A DNA stretch of 64,000 nt, from NCBI GenBank assembly GCA_003281045.1, contig QCDD01000002.1, positions 1-64,000 on the forward strand. The letters run 5' to 3'. Below are positions 53,524 through 63,062 of the stretch, in pieces. Each line of letters starts with the position of its first letter. Within the stretch, counting starts at the first letter, position 1. The notes below the pieces were generated by a model, which saw only the letters and a list, made by a program, of their open reading frames with translations, was not told the origin of the DNA and ran no database searches. The stretch comes from Pelagibacteraceae bacterium AG-349-L23. Lineage in GTDB: Bacteria; Pseudomonadota; Alphaproteobacteria; Pelagibacterales; Pelagibacteraceae. The position numbers and the translations under genes are program-made.

Positions 53524-54372
53524 TTATTCCTTGTAAGGAACAACCTGGTGTTTTTGAGTGCCAAGTTTATCAACACCCAAAACTACTTCCTCACCTCCTT
53601 TTAAAAAGTGAGGTGGTTTCATATTTTCTCCAACACCTGGGGGTGTTCCGGTGCAACAAATGTCACCAGGGTGTAAACTCATACATGAGCTCATATAAGA
53701 AACCAATGTTTTTACATCAAATATCATATGTTTGGTGTTTCCTGTTTGCATTCTTTTGCCATCAACATCTAAAAACATATTCAAGCTTTGAAAATCAGTA
53801 ATCTCATCTTTTGTCACAATGTAAGGACCAATTGGGCCAAATGTATCAAAACCCTTTCCTTTATCCCAAGTTAAACCTCTATTCTTTTGAAAATCTCGTT
53901 CGCTCACATCGTTCACTAAAAAAAACCCAAGAACATGATCCATGGCATTTTCAACACTTACATTTATGGCTTTTTTTCCGATAACAAAACCTAACTCAAC
54001 TTCCCAATCCGTATGATTAGACCCCTTAGGAACAATAATTGGATCATTAGGTCCAGCTATACAACTAGTGAATTTTGAGAAAATTATAGGTTCTTTTGGT
54101 ATTGGCAAATTTTGTTCTTCGGCATGATCTTTAAAATTTAAACCAATACCAATAAATTTTGATGGGTTAGAAACGCATGCACCTATTCTAGAACTTGAAT
54201 CGAGCTTTGGTAAACTTGAAATATCAGCTTTTTTTATTTTCTCTAATGTATCAAAATTCAATGTGTCAGGGTTTAAATCATTAATTACTGATGACAAATC
54301 TCGGTAATTGTTTTCACTATCTATGATTGCTGGTTTTTCTTCACCCACACTACCTATTCTACATAATTTCAT
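53524..54372 (-). CDS. Fumarylacetoacetate hydrolase family protein
   Basis: A 282-residue FAH-fold enzyme. The conserved core is GIGLNFKDHAEE, then the metal ligands in DWEVELGFVIG (two Glu) and a downstream Asp in FFLVNDVSERD. The C-terminal CTGTPPGVGENMKPPHFLKGG is diagnostic. Family members include 2,4-diketo-3-deoxy-sugar-acid hydrolases and decarboxylases. In a sugar-catabolic neighbourhood it may cleave a 2,4-diketo or acylpyruvate intermediate. Confidence 0.9.
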   Translation of the reverse strand: MKLCRIGSVGEEKPAIIDSENNYRDLSSVINDLNPDTLNFDTLEKIKKADISSLPKLDSSSRIGACVSNPSKFIGIGLNFKDHAEEQNLPIPKEPIIFSKFTSCIAGPNDPIIVPKGSNHTDWEVELGFVIGKKAINVSVENAMDHVLGFFLVNDVSERDFQKNRGLTWDKGKGFDTFGPIGPYIVTKDEITDFQSLNMFLDVDGKRMQTGNTKHMIFDVKTLVSYMSSCMSLHPGDICCTGTPPGVGENMKPPHFLKGGEEVVLGVDKLGTQKHQVVPYKE

Positions 54373-54433
54373 ATTTTTCTTCCTAGACTTTAATAATTAG
54401 CTCCTTTTGTAGTAAATGAATTTTATTCACTAG

Positions 54434-55336
54434 TCAATAATTTGTGGTTCTTGCTAATCGAGCTGCACCCCGAACACCGCTTGCATCACCGAATTTGGGT
54501 TTTAAAAAAGTCCCCTCAAACTCACCCCCTGCTACAAATTTTTTCATTTTTTGTTTAATTTCATCTAAAAAATTTATTTCGTTAGATACCCCACCCCCGA
54601 AAACAAACACATCTGGATCAATAATATTAACAACAGTGGCTAAAGACATAGCGAGTTGATCTTTATATTTGTCAATTAATTTTTCAGCATCTAAATCAAG
54701 TTTTCTATGCATCTCAAATATCTTTTGGGCAGATAAATCCTTTTTAAACTGGTTTTTGAATGCTTTAGAAATACCTATACCTGCAACAAAGTTCTCTATT
54801 TCCCCAGCTCTTAAATTAGTTTTTTTTATTTGAACACCTTCAATACAAGCACTTGGTATTTGATTATGTCCCCATTCTCCAGTAATACCATTAGGTCCAT
54901 TGACAATTCGTTTATCTATAACTAAACCGCCTCCAACACCAGATCCAAGAATTACCCCAAAAACAATTTTATAATGTTTTCCAGAACCATCTATTGCTTC
55001 TGATAAAGCAAAACAGTTTGCATCATTTTCACAATAAATTTCTTTGCCAATCTCACTCCTTAAATCTCTTTGTAAAGGTTTGCCATTTATCCAAAAAGAA
55101 TTAGGGGCATTTTTAACTAGTCCTGTTTGAATAGAATGAATCCCTGGATGACACACACCCACTGGTAGTTCTTTACCAGCTTTACGCTCAAGTTCGATAA
55201 CTATTTTTTTAATTATGGATAATGTATCTTTATAATTTTTTGGAACTTCAGTTCTTTCTCTATGATGCTCATTGCCAACATCATCTAATAACACATACTC
55301 TATTTTACTTGCCCCAAGATCAATACCAATCTGCAT
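54434..55336 (-). CDS. ROK-family sugar kinase
   Basis: A 300-residue kinase-like protein of the ROK family. The start MQIGIDLGASKIEYVLLDD is the phosphate-1 loop (Ala-Ser-Lys instead of the usual Gly-Thr-Lys). LPVGVCHPGIHS, CENDANCFALSEAIDG and VILGSGVGGGLV are further motifs. The catalytic Asp is in ENDAN. The zinc-binding CxCGxxxC that normally follows GHxxI is replaced by EWGHNQIPSACIEGVQI, so the zinc site looks lost. It overlaps nothing but is 3 bases from the Gfo/Idh gene; a kinase of an inositol- or sugar-derived intermediate is likely. Confidence 0.85.
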   Translation of the reverse strand: MQIGIDLGASKIEYVLLDDVGNEHHRERTEVPKNYKDTLSIIKKIVIELERKAGKELPVGVCHPGIHSIQTGLVKNAPNSFWINGKPLQRDLRSEIGKEIYCENDANCFALSEAIDGSGKHYKIVFGVILGSGVGGGLVIDKRIVNGPNGITGEWGHNQIPSACIEGVQIKKTNLRAGEIENFVAGIGISKAFKNQFKKDLSAQKIFEMHRKLDLDAEKLIDKYKDQLAMSLATVVNIIDPDVFVFGGGVSNEINFLDEIKQKMKKFVAGGEFEGTFLKPKFGDASGVRGAARLARTTNY

Positions 55337-55339
55337 ATT

Positions 55340-56500
55340 TTATCTCATCAATTTATTTATTTCTTTATTAATAAAAAGTTTTGGAATTTTGCATGTTGTA
55401 CTAAGTCTAATTGGTTTATTTGTTTTAGCGGATTGCATAGTTGATTGTATCAAGTCAAGAACATGCAAAGATACTTCTCCATTACATCTATGTATCTTTT
55501 TTTTATCAATACAATAAGCCATTTCTGCAAGACCAACTCCTCTGTAATTAGCGTTCGTAGGTGACTCATTTGCTCTAGAACTTTGTGTTCTAATATTAAT
55601 TTTTCCTAGCGGCATTTGATTTGTTTTAAATTCTTTCCATGGGCTTCCTAATTTTTTACATACATAAACTGAACCACCGAACATATTAGGATCTGGCACA
55701 ATCATTGAACCTTTGGTTCCATAAAGTTCAATATGATTTCTTTGATGAGCTATAACATCAAAAGATAAAGTGAGTCTGATTATGCTTCCATTTTCAAATA
55801 TGATTGTTGTAAAATATGTAGTTGGACATTCTACCTTAATTCTTTTTCCCTTTTTAGGACCAATACCAATTGTTCTAAATCGTGAACCTTTCATTAAACT
55901 TGCTGCTTTTACCTCTTTTGCTGGACCCAATAAATTTACTAATGCTGTGAGATAATAAGGTCCCATATCAATTACTGGACCACCTTCTTTTTTTGCAAAC
56001 CATGGTTCTGGGTCTGGATGATAAGATTGAACCCCTGGAAAAGCAAAAATCGCATTACCTAAATTTACTTTACCGATACTTTTACCTTCTAATAATTCTT
56101 TCGATTTTTGATTGCCACCTCCAAGAAAAGTATCTGGAGCATTTCCTAAATATAATTTCTTTTTTTTTGAGAGCTTTAATAATTCTTTTCCGTCTTTTAA
56201 ATTAATTGCTAATGGTTTTTCTGAGTATACATGTTTTCCATTTAACAAAGACTTTTTTGCAATTTGGTAATGAACTTTTGGAGGGGTTAGATTTAGTATT
56301 ATTTCAACCTGTTTATCTTTAAGTAAATTACTTACCGAAACTGCTTTAATCTTATAAATTTTAGCACATTTCTTAGCTGCTTTTTCTTTAACATCTGCAC
56401 ACTTAATGATTTTAAAATTTTTGAAATATTTGTGAGCTCTGAAATATGTTTCTGCGATATGACCACAACCAATTAAGCCAACTTTAAATACTTTGCTCAT
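55340..56500 (-). CDS. Gfo/Idh/MocA-family oxidoreductase
   Basis: A 386-residue NAD(P)-dependent dehydrogenase. The Rossmann start is VGLIGCGHIAETYFRAH. The typical EKP motif is in VYSEKPLAINLKDGK, and GGPVIDMGPYYLTALVNLLGP is the substrate-side loop. The family acts on inositols, glycosides and sugar derivatives. It lies between iolD (5 bases) and the ROK kinase (3 bases), so it is likely part of the same catabolic operon. Substrate not fixed. Confidence 0.88.
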   Translation of the reverse strand: MSKVFKVGLIGCGHIAETYFRAHKYFKNFKIIKCADVKEKAAKKCAKIYKIKAVSVSNLLKDKQVEIILNLTPPKVHYQIAKKSLLNGKHVYSEKPLAINLKDGKELLKLSKKKKLYLGNAPDTFLGGGNQKSKELLEGKSIGKVNLGNAIFAFPGVQSYHPDPEPWFAKKEGGPVIDMGPYYLTALVNLLGPAKEVKAASLMKGSRFRTIGIGPKKGKRIKVECPTTYFTTIIFENGSIIRLTLSFDVIAHQRNHIELYGTKGSMIVPDPNMFGGSVYVCKKLGSPWKEFKTNQMPLGKINIRTQSSRANESPTNANYRGVGLAEMAYCIDKKKIHRCNGEVSLHVLDLIQSTMQSAKTNKPIRLSTTCKIPKLFINKEINKLMR

Positions 56501-56505
56501 TAGGG

Positions 56506-58350
56506 TTATACTCCCTGTCTTTGTTTTGCTTTACCTTCTTTGTGTAATTTTAGAGCTTTTTCATTTTCTTTAGTTTTGGGAATTTCTAAAGTTGGACTTT
56601 CCCAATAAGCTGATCCTTCAAGCCATTGATAGGAATGAGTTTTGATTGAAATAACATAAGTCACTTTTGATTTCTTCGCTCTTTTGAAAGCTTCCTCTAA
56701 TTCACTGATAGAATTTACCTCTTCAGACTTTGCCCCCATACTTTCTGCATGTTTTGCAAAATTTACTTTTACTAAATTTGAAACATTTGAACTCTCAAAT
56801 AAACAATTAAATTCTTTTCCACCTTTAAATAATTGAAGTCTATTAATGACAGCGTGACCACCATTATCACAGACAATTACAATTAGTTTATTATTAGTTA
56901 TTACAGATGAATATATATCTGAATTATAAAGTAAATATGATCCATCACCTACAAATGTGATAACTTCTTTGTTTGGGTTGGCCATTTTAATTCCTAAAGC
57001 TCCAGAAATTTCATAACTCATACAACTAAAGCCCCACTCTGTTTCATGAGTATTAAGTTCTCTTGGTCTCCAAATTTGAACAACTTCACCTACCAAACCT
57101 CCAGCTGCAGTGACAGCGATATCACTTGGATCAGAGTTTCTATAAATAGCACCAACTGCATGAGCATAACTTGGAAGTTTTTGATTAGTTGGTCCACTTT
57201 CTTTATCAACATATTCATTCCAAGATTTAAGTTCATCTCTGGATTTTTTATGCCATTCCTCGGGTGCTTTCCAATCACCTAAAGCTTGTGATAGTTCATT
57301 TAGAGAAACTTTTGCATCTCCAATAATTGATTGTGCCATATGCTTACTAGCATCAAATCTTGCAACATTAATTGATACTAGTGAAAAGTTTGGATTTTCA
57401 AAATTGGACCATGACCCAGTTGTGAAATCTCCTAACTTAGTTCCAATAGCAATCGCTAAATCGGTTTTTTTTGCAAAGTCGTTTGCTGCTTTTCCTCCTA
57501 AACCTCCGATAGGTCCCAAAAAATGAGAATGATCTCTTTTCATAGAAGAATAACCCATTACAGTTTGTGTTACAGGTATATTATGTTTAATTGCAAAAGT
57601 AGAAAGTTCCTCCATTGCATCTGAGTAAAAAACACCTCCACCAGAAATTATGATTGGATTTTTTGATTTTTTAATTTTTTCAGCTGCTTCTTTAATTTGA
57701 AAATCATCAGGTCTTGGTCTTCTTATATTATGGATTTTTTCTTTAAAAAAATCCTCAGGGTACTCAAAAATTTCTCCTTGTATATCCTGACATAAAGATA
57801 TGCATACTGGACCACAATCAGCTGGGTCTAATAAAACTTGTACAGCTTGGGGAAATGTTTGTAAAATTTGTTCTGGTCTAGTTATTCTATCAAAATATTT
57901 TGTAACTGGTTTAAAAGCATCATTTTGAGTAATTCCTGGATTATTAAAATGTTCTACTTGTTGTAAAACTGGATCAGGCATCCTGTTTGCGTAAGTATCA
58001 CCCGGAAGAAATAAAATTGGCAGTCTGTTACTCATCGCAACTGCTGCAGCTGTTACCATATTTGTAGAGCCAGGACCTACTGAACTTGTTGCTACAAATA
58101 CTTGTTTTCTTCTTTTTGCTCTAGCGTAAGCAATTCCTGTTAAAGCCATGTTTTGCTCGTGATGACCTCTATAAGTTGGAAGTTTATCTTTATTTTCCTC
58201 TAAAGCTTGTCCTAAACAAGCTACATTACCATGACCAAATATTCCAAAAGCACCAGCGAATAAAGGTTCTTTTTTACCATCGATAAGAATTTTTTGAGAA
58301 GTCAGGAACTTTACAATTGCATGAGCACATGTAAGCTTTATTTTTTTCAT
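56506..58350 (-). CDS. iolD: Trihydroxycyclohexane-dione hydrolase IolD
   Basis: A 614-residue ThDP enzyme. It opens the ring of the diketo-inositol intermediate to 5-deoxy-glucuronate. Start motif FAGAFGIFGHGNVACLGQAL and the ThDP Glu in YRGHHEQNMALTGIAYARAK are characteristic of IolD, as is WEWGFSCMSYE-like TEWGFSCMSYEISGALGIK. The GDGSYLLYNSDI site binds diphosphate. It is divergent from the aldehyde dehydrogenase, separated by 54 bases to ATG 58405. Other ThDP enzymes fit less well. Confidence 0.9.
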   Translation of the reverse strand: MKKIKLTCAHAIVKFLTSQKILIDGKKEPLFAGAFGIFGHGNVACLGQALEENKDKLPTYRGHHEQNMALTGIAYARAKRRKQVFVATSSVGPGSTNMVTAAAVAMSNRLPILFLPGDTYANRMPDPVLQQVEHFNNPGITQNDAFKPVTKYFDRITRPEQILQTFPQAVQVLLDPADCGPVCISLCQDIQGEIFEYPEDFFKEKIHNIRRPRPDDFQIKEAAEKIKKSKNPIIISGGGVFYSDAMEELSTFAIKHNIPVTQTVMGYSSMKRDHSHFLGPIGGLGGKAANDFAKKTDLAIAIGTKLGDFTTGSWSNFENPNFSLVSINVARFDASKHMAQSIIGDAKVSLNELSQALGDWKAPEEWHKKSRDELKSWNEYVDKESGPTNQKLPSYAHAVGAIYRNSDPSDIAVTAAGGLVGEVVQIWRPRELNTHETEWGFSCMSYEISGALGIKMANPNKEVITFVGDGSYLLYNSDIYSSVITNNKLIVIVCDNGGHAVINRLQLFKGGKEFNCLFESSNVSNLVKVNFAKHAESMGAKSEEVNSISELEEAFKRAKKSKVTYVISIKTHSYQWLEGSAYWESPTLEIPKTKENEKALKLHKEGKAKQRQGV

Positions 58351-58404
58351 AATTGTAGATATATTCTCTTAAAATTTCGCTTAATTAACCATAAAATAAA
58401 AATT

Positions 58405-59847
58405 ATGTATAGTAAATTTGGGCAATTCATTGATGGTAAGTGGCAACAAGCGGAAAAAAAAGAAACTTACGATGTTATAAATCCTGCTACGGAAGAAATT
58501 ATTGGCCAAGCATCTAAAGCGTCTTCAGCTGATGTTCAAAAAGCTCTTAAATCTGCAGAGAAAGGTTTGGAAGTTTGGAAAAACACATTACCTTGGCAGA
58601 GATCATATATTATTAGAAAAATTGCTGATCTTCTAAGAAAAAAACAAGACATTTTAGCAAGATGGTTAACAATTGAAGTTGGAAAACCTTTGGCAGAGGG
58701 AATTGGCGAAACTGGTGGGGCTGCTGATATTTTTGAGTGGAATGCTGAAGAAACAAAAAGAATTTATGGACAAACAGTCGAAAGTCGATTTCCAGATACG
58801 AGAGTTCATGTTTATTATCAGCCAGTTGGAGTTGTAGCAGCTTTAGTGCCATGGAATTTTCCTTTAATTCTAGCAGCAAGAAAAATTTCAACAGCATTAG
58901 CTGCCGGATGTTCAGTAATTTGTAAGCCTGATGTAATTACGCCAGGAACAGTAATGGAGTTAGTAGATATTTGTAAAGAAGCGGGAGTCCCTCCTGGAGT
59001 TGTAAACTTATTATCAGGAGATCCTGAAAGTATTTCAAATGAGTTGTTAGAGTCTGATGTTATTAAAAAGGTTTCAATTACTGGATCAACAAGAGTAGGT
59101 AAATTAATCTTAAAAAAGGCCGCAGACAAAGTTCAAAGAGTCACAATGGAGCTTAGTGGACACTCACCTTTTATAGTTTTTGATGATGTTGATATAAATA
59201 AAGTTGCAGATATGGCAATTACTGCAAAATTTAGAAATAATGGTCAAGTTTGTATTTCACCTAATAGATTTTATATACAAGAAAATAAAAAAGACGAATT
59301 CATTAATGCGTTTATTGAAAGAACAAAAAAATTAAAAATTGGAAATGGTTTAGATGAAGGAGTTCAATTAGGTCCTTTAACAACTGCAAAAAGATTAGGA
59401 GAAATCGAAGAATTAGTTGAAACAACAAAAAAAGAGGGAGCAAAAGTTTTATTGGGTGGAAAAAGACCCCAAGGTTTTAACAAAGGATATTTCTATGAGC
59501 CAACAGTTTTTGACAATGTAAAAGACAATTTTACAATAATGAAACAAGAACCATTTGGACCATTAGTTCCAATGTTGTCGTTTAAAACTTTTGACGAAGT
59601 AGTCGAGAGAGCCAATAATAATGATTTAGGATTATGTAGTTATATTTATACAAATTCTATGGATAAAGCTCATAAAGCTTCAGAATTAATGGAAACCGGT
59701 ACTGTTGCGGTTAACACTCCTGCAGTTGCGATAGCCGAAGCACCTTTTGGAGGAATTAAACAAACTGGATATGGACGTGAAGGTGGTTCAATGGCAATTA
59801 AAGATTATCTAAATATTAAGTACACTCACCTTGGTTTAAAATCTTAA
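58405..59847 (+). CDS. NAD(P)-dependent aldehyde dehydrogenase
   Basis: A 480-residue ALDH-superfamily enzyme. It shows GKWQQAEKKETYDVINPATEE at the start, the cofactor loop ITGSTRVGKLI, catalytic Glu in MELSGHSPFIVFDDVD and nucleophile Cys283 in NNGQVCISPNRFYI. EPFGPLVPMLSFKTFDEV and GIKQTGYGREGG complete the fold. It resembles succinate-semialdehyde/lactaldehyde-type enzymes rather than methylmalonate-semialdehyde dehydrogenase (IolA). The frame is open to 58294, but ATG 58405 gives the proper start. The HpaI aldolase gene follows by 1 base. Confidence 0.88.
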   Translation: MYSKFGQFIDGKWQQAEKKETYDVINPATEEIIGQASKASSADVQKALKSAEKGLEVWKNTLPWQRSYIIRKIADLLRKKQDILARWLTIEVGKPLAEGIGETGGAADIFEWNAEETKRIYGQTVESRFPDTRVHVYYQPVGVVAALVPWNFPLILAARKISTALAAGCSVICKPDVITPGTVMELVDICKEAGVPPGVVNLLSGDPESISNELLESDVIKKVSITGSTRVGKLILKKAADKVQRVTMELSGHSPFIVFDDVDINKVADMAITAKFRNNGQVCISPNRFYIQENKKDEFINAFIERTKKLKIGNGLDEGVQLGPLTTAKRLGEIEELVETTKKEGAKVLLGGKRPQGFNKGYFYEPTVFDNVKDNFTIMKQEPFGPLVPMLSFKTFDEVVERANNNDLGLCSYIYTNSMDKAHKASELMETGTVAVNTPAVAIAEAPFGGIKQTGYGREGGSMAIKDYLNIKYTHLGLKS

Positions 59848-59848
59848 A

Positions 59849-60640
59849 ATGAGACCAAATAAAATAAGAAAGATGATGAGAGGAGGTGAGCCAATAATTA
59901 ATGGATGGCTTCAAATTCCTAGTTCTTTTTCTGCAGAGGTAATGTCAAATCAGGGATGGGACTCTATTACGATTGATATGCAACATGGTGTTATAGATTA
60001 CCCTTCTGCATTACAGATGTTGCAAGCTATATCAACTACTGATGTAACCCCACTTGCAAGAGTGAATTGGAATGAACCTGGGCAGATCATGAAAATTCTA
60101 GATGCCGGATGTTATGGAATAATTTGCCCAATGGTGAGTAATAAATCTGAAGCTGAAAGATTTGTTCAAGCATGTTTATATCCACCAAAAGGTTATAGAA
60201 GTTATGGCCCAATTAGAGGTTTAATATATGGTGGAAGTGATTATGGAGATCATGCGAATAATGAAATTTTAAAACTAGCAATGATAGAGACTAAAGAGGC
60301 AATAGATAAACTAGATGAGATTATGACAACACCGGGCTTAGATGGAATTTATATTGGACCTGCAGATTTAAGCTTAGCTTTGGGTGAAAAACCTTCATTT
60401 GATAAACCAGAAAATTCAGGGACATATAAAGAGATTTTGAATATCTTGGAACATGCAAAAAAAAATAAAATTTTTGCAGGTATTCATAATGCTAGTCCAG
60501 AGTATGCAAAAAAAATGCTTAATTTAGGATTTAATTTGGTAACCATTGGATCCGATCAAAGGTATATGAGTGCAGGTGCAAAAGAAGCTGTATCTAAATT
60601 AAAATCAATCAAATCAAAAGAAGACTCTAAAGCTTACTAA
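59849..60640 (+). CDS. HpcH/HpaI-family class II aldolase
   Basis: A 263-residue TIM-barrel aldolase. The motif SITIDMQHGVIDYP contains the catalytic His, LARVNWNEPG the Arg, MIETKEAI the metal Glu and GIYIGPADLSLALG the Asp. The family cleaves 2-keto-3-deoxy acids to pyruvate and an aldehyde. It starts 1 base after the aldehyde dehydrogenase and could supply that enzyme with its aldehyde. The substrate is unknown but likely sugar- or inositol-derived. Confidence 0.9.
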   Translation: MRPNKIRKMMRGGEPIINGWLQIPSSFSAEVMSNQGWDSITIDMQHGVIDYPSALQMLQAISTTDVTPLARVNWNEPGQIMKILDAGCYGIICPMVSNKSEAERFVQACLYPPKGYRSYGPIRGLIYGGSDYGDHANNEILKLAMIETKEAIDKLDEIMTTPGLDGIYIGPADLSLALGEKPSFDKPENSGTYKEILNILEHAKKNKIFAGIHNASPEYAKKMLNLGFNLVTIGSDQRYMSAGAKEAVSKLKSIKSKEDSKAY

Positions 60641-60646
60641 ATTTAA

Positions 60647-61612
60647 GTGTCAGATAAAAAAAAAATTTTGATAATTCAACCTATTCATAAAGCGGGGATA
60701 GATCTCATAAAGAATAACACAAATTATGATTATGAGATTATTGAAAATATAGATGATAAAGATATTAAACAAAAAATTTTGGAGTGTGATGGTCTATCAA
60801 TTAGAACGGCAAATTTATCTAGCGAATTAATCAATATATCAAAAAAACTTAAGATTATATCTCGCCATGGCGTTGGGTACGACAATATTGATCTCAAGTC
60901 TTCTAAAGAAAAAAATATCACTTTGGCAATTACGGCTACAGCAAACGCTGTTGCGGTGGCAGAACATGTTATGTTTATGTTGCTCAATATATCGAAGAGA
61001 AAAAATATGTATGATGAGGCTGTTAAAACAGGAAATTTTTCTAATAGAAACAGACTTCCAAAAACAATTGAACTTTGGAAAAAAAATATTTTAATTGCTG
61101 GATTTGGAAGAATAGGTCAATCTTTAATTAGAAGATGCAAAGGATTTGAAATGAATGTTTTTGTTTATGATCCATTTGTTTCAAAAGATATTATTGAGGA
61201 ATTGGGTGGAAAAAAAGTTGAGGATCTTACAGAAGCAGTAAAATCTATGGATGCCATTTCTTTACATATGCCTCTTAATGAAAAAACGAAAAATATTATT
61301 AATTATGACTTACTTAAAACAATGAAGAAAAATTGTATAATTATTAATGCTGCAAGAGGTGGAATGATTAATGAGAATGACTTAGATAAAGCATTAAATG
61401 AAAGTCTTATATTTGGTGCAGGTTTAGATGTTTTTGAAACAGAACCACCTAAAGAGAATAATCCTTTGCTAAAAAACAATAAAGTTTTTTTAAGTCCTCA
61501 TACCGCTGCATTTACTGAGGAATGCATGATAAGAATGGGAAAGGAAACAATACAAAATATAATTGATTTTTTCGAAAAAAAATTAGACAAATCAAAAATT
61601 ATTAAATTTTAA
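60647..61612 (+). CDS. D-2-hydroxyacid dehydrogenase, paralog
   Basis: A 321-residue NAD-linked dehydrogenase starting at GTG 60647. NAD loop ILIAGFGRIGQSLIRRC, Arg in NAARGGMINENDLDKAL, FETEPPKENNPLL and SPHTAAFTEECM for the active site. It is a paralog of the gene at 47924, with a C-terminus sharing TIQNIIDFFEKK. It sits directly behind the aldolase in the catabolic operon and could reduce a 2-keto acid made there. No ACT domain. Confidence 0.86.
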   Translation: MSDKKKILIIQPIHKAGIDLIKNNTNYDYEIIENIDDKDIKQKILECDGLSIRTANLSSELINISKKLKIISRHGVGYDNIDLKSSKEKNITLAITATANAVAVAEHVMFMLLNISKRKNMYDEAVKTGNFSNRNRLPKTIELWKKNILIAGFGRIGQSLIRRCKGFEMNVFVYDPFVSKDIIEELGGKKVEDLTEAVKSMDAISLHMPLNEKTKNIINYDLLKTMKKNCIIINAARGGMINENDLDKALNESLIFGAGLDVFETEPPKENNPLLKNNKVFLSPHTAAFTEECMIRMGKETIQNIIDFFEKKLDKSKIIKF

Positions 61613-61614
61613 TT

Positions 61615-62115
61615 ATGCGAATTAATTTCAAAAATTTTGGACTATTAGAAGCATTAGTGTTGTTATCGTTGGTATATGTGGTTGGAATGTTGATTTGGAC
61701 CGCAAGTACAAGGCCTGCAGTTGAAGCAAAAGCTAACTTAGTCAAAGAAAATCATAAGAAAGTAGTCGATTTTATCAATGGAGAAATAAATAATTGCGGG
61801 AATAATGATGAAGGTAAATTAACTGTTTGGGGTGATCCCTGCAATGGCGAATGGTCTTCATCTAAAGTTGTGAATTATATAAACAAAAATCTTAATATAG
61901 AGAATCCTTTTTCAGAGGATACTAAAGTAAAAACTGATCCTGATCCTAGAATTAAAGCAGAAGGTAAAGCTGGGCAATCAGTTGAGATGGGTGTGATATT
62001 TGTGATGTCATCAAATTTTTTACCTGATCCTGGATCTGAATGGGTTGTGGGTACTTGTTTTAAATCTCCATGTGTTGCTGCTGGAAATAATGAACTAACT
62101 TCACTCTATAGATAA
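61615..62115 (+). CDS. Hypothetical protein with pilin-like N-terminus
   Basis: A 166-residue protein: MRINFKNFGLLEALVLLSLVYVVGML is one membrane helix, then a soluble part with four cysteines (two near NNCGNNDEG and DPCNGE, two in GTCFKSPCVAAG), which suggest two disulfides outside the membrane. The helix shows F-x-x-x-E and hydrophobic spacing like a type IV pilin or pseudopilin N-terminus, but Asn rather than Gly precedes the Phe, so prepilin processing is doubtful. It starts 2 bases after the dehydrogenase and ends at the iolE stop. Confidence 0.7.
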   Translation: MRINFKNFGLLEALVLLSLVYVVGMLIWTASTRPAVEAKANLVKENHKKVVDFINGEINNCGNNDEGKLTVWGDPCNGEWSSSKVVNYINKNLNIENPFSEDTKVKTDPDPRIKAEGKAGQSVEMGVIFVMSSNFLPDPGSEWVVGTCFKSPCVAAGNNELTSLYR

Positions 62116-63018
62116 TCAATTTTTATAAATTTCAATTTCAGATTCTTTTAATGTATCTGTAAGATATTTATAACCAATTTTGGCATACTCTAACGGATTT
62201 GCTTTTGCCGGATCCTGCTCTGCCTCAACCACTAACCATCCTGAATAATTATTATTTTTTAATACATTAAATAAAGGTTGATAATCAATACAGCCATCTC
62301 CTGGTACTGTAAACGCACCCTCTAAAAAAGCACCTCTAAAACTTAAATCCTCTTTTAAAGATTTTTCCAGAACTTGTTTTCTTATATCTTTACAATGGAC
62401 GTGCAAAATTCTTTCATGATAATTTTGTAATATGTATTTTGAGTCCCCTTTTGCAAATAACATATGTCCTGTATCTAATGTTAATTTTACACTTTCATGA
62501 GTATTTTCTATAAGTCTTTCAGTATCTTTTTGGGTTTCAATTATTGTTCCCATATGATGATGATATGCTAAAGGCATCCCCTCATCCTCTAAATATTTTC
62601 CTAGTTCAGAAATTTTTTCACAAAACTTCTGCCATTCATCCTTTTCCATTTGAGGCCGAGTTGATAATTTCCTGTTGGGATCTCCTTGTATAGAACCAGA
62701 AACTTCCGCGAAAACTATACAAGGTGCATCACAATCTTTAAATAAATCTAGTTGTTCTTGAATAGATTTTTTTTCTTCCTCAACAGAATTTTTTCTTAAA
62801 TTTGCACCATACCATCCTGAGCAAAGTTTAAGATTAAATTGGTCTAATTTTGGAATTAATTCAGAAGATTTCTTTGGAAATTTTCCACCAGACTCTATGC
62901 CTATATAGCCTGCTTCATTGGCTTCTTTTAAACATTGTTCCAATGTAGTTTCACCACCTAACTCAGGCATGTCATCATTACTCCATGCAATGGGTGCAAC
63001 TCCTAATTTTACTGACAT
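62116..63018 (-). CDS. iolE: Myo-inosose-2 dehydratase IolE
   Basis: A 300-residue AP-endonuclease-2-like TIM barrel. The start LGVAPIAWSNDDMPELGGETTLEQCL is the IolE hallmark, followed by GYIGIESGGKFP. The metal site is visible in LAYHHHMGT, LTLDTGHML, HVHCKD and VVEAEQDPAKANP. It dehydrates 2-keto-myo-inositol to the diketone that IolD opens. It is divergent from the IolG-like gene across a 44-base gap. Confidence 0.92.
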   Translation of the reverse strand: MSVKLGVAPIAWSNDDMPELGGETTLEQCLKEANEAGYIGIESGGKFPKKSSELIPKLDQFNLKLCSGWYGANLRKNSVEEEKKSIQEQLDLFKDCDAPCIVFAEVSGSIQGDPNRKLSTRPQMEKDEWQKFCEKISELGKYLEDEGMPLAYHHHMGTIIETQKDTERLIENTHESVKLTLDTGHMLFAKGDSKYILQNYHERILHVHCKDIRKQVLEKSLKEDLSFRGAFLEGAFTVPGDGCIDYQPLFNVLKNNNYSGWLVVEAEQDPAKANPLEYAKIGYKYLTDTLKESEIEIYKN

Positions 63019-63062
63019 AAGAAATTTTATTAGTTAAGTTATTATTTTAATACAAATTTTAA

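Noticed and set aside
58294..58404. Upstream extension of the aldehyde dehydrogenase frame
   Set aside because: The added 37 residues do not look like ALDH sequence and overlap iolD; ATG 58405 matches the family start.
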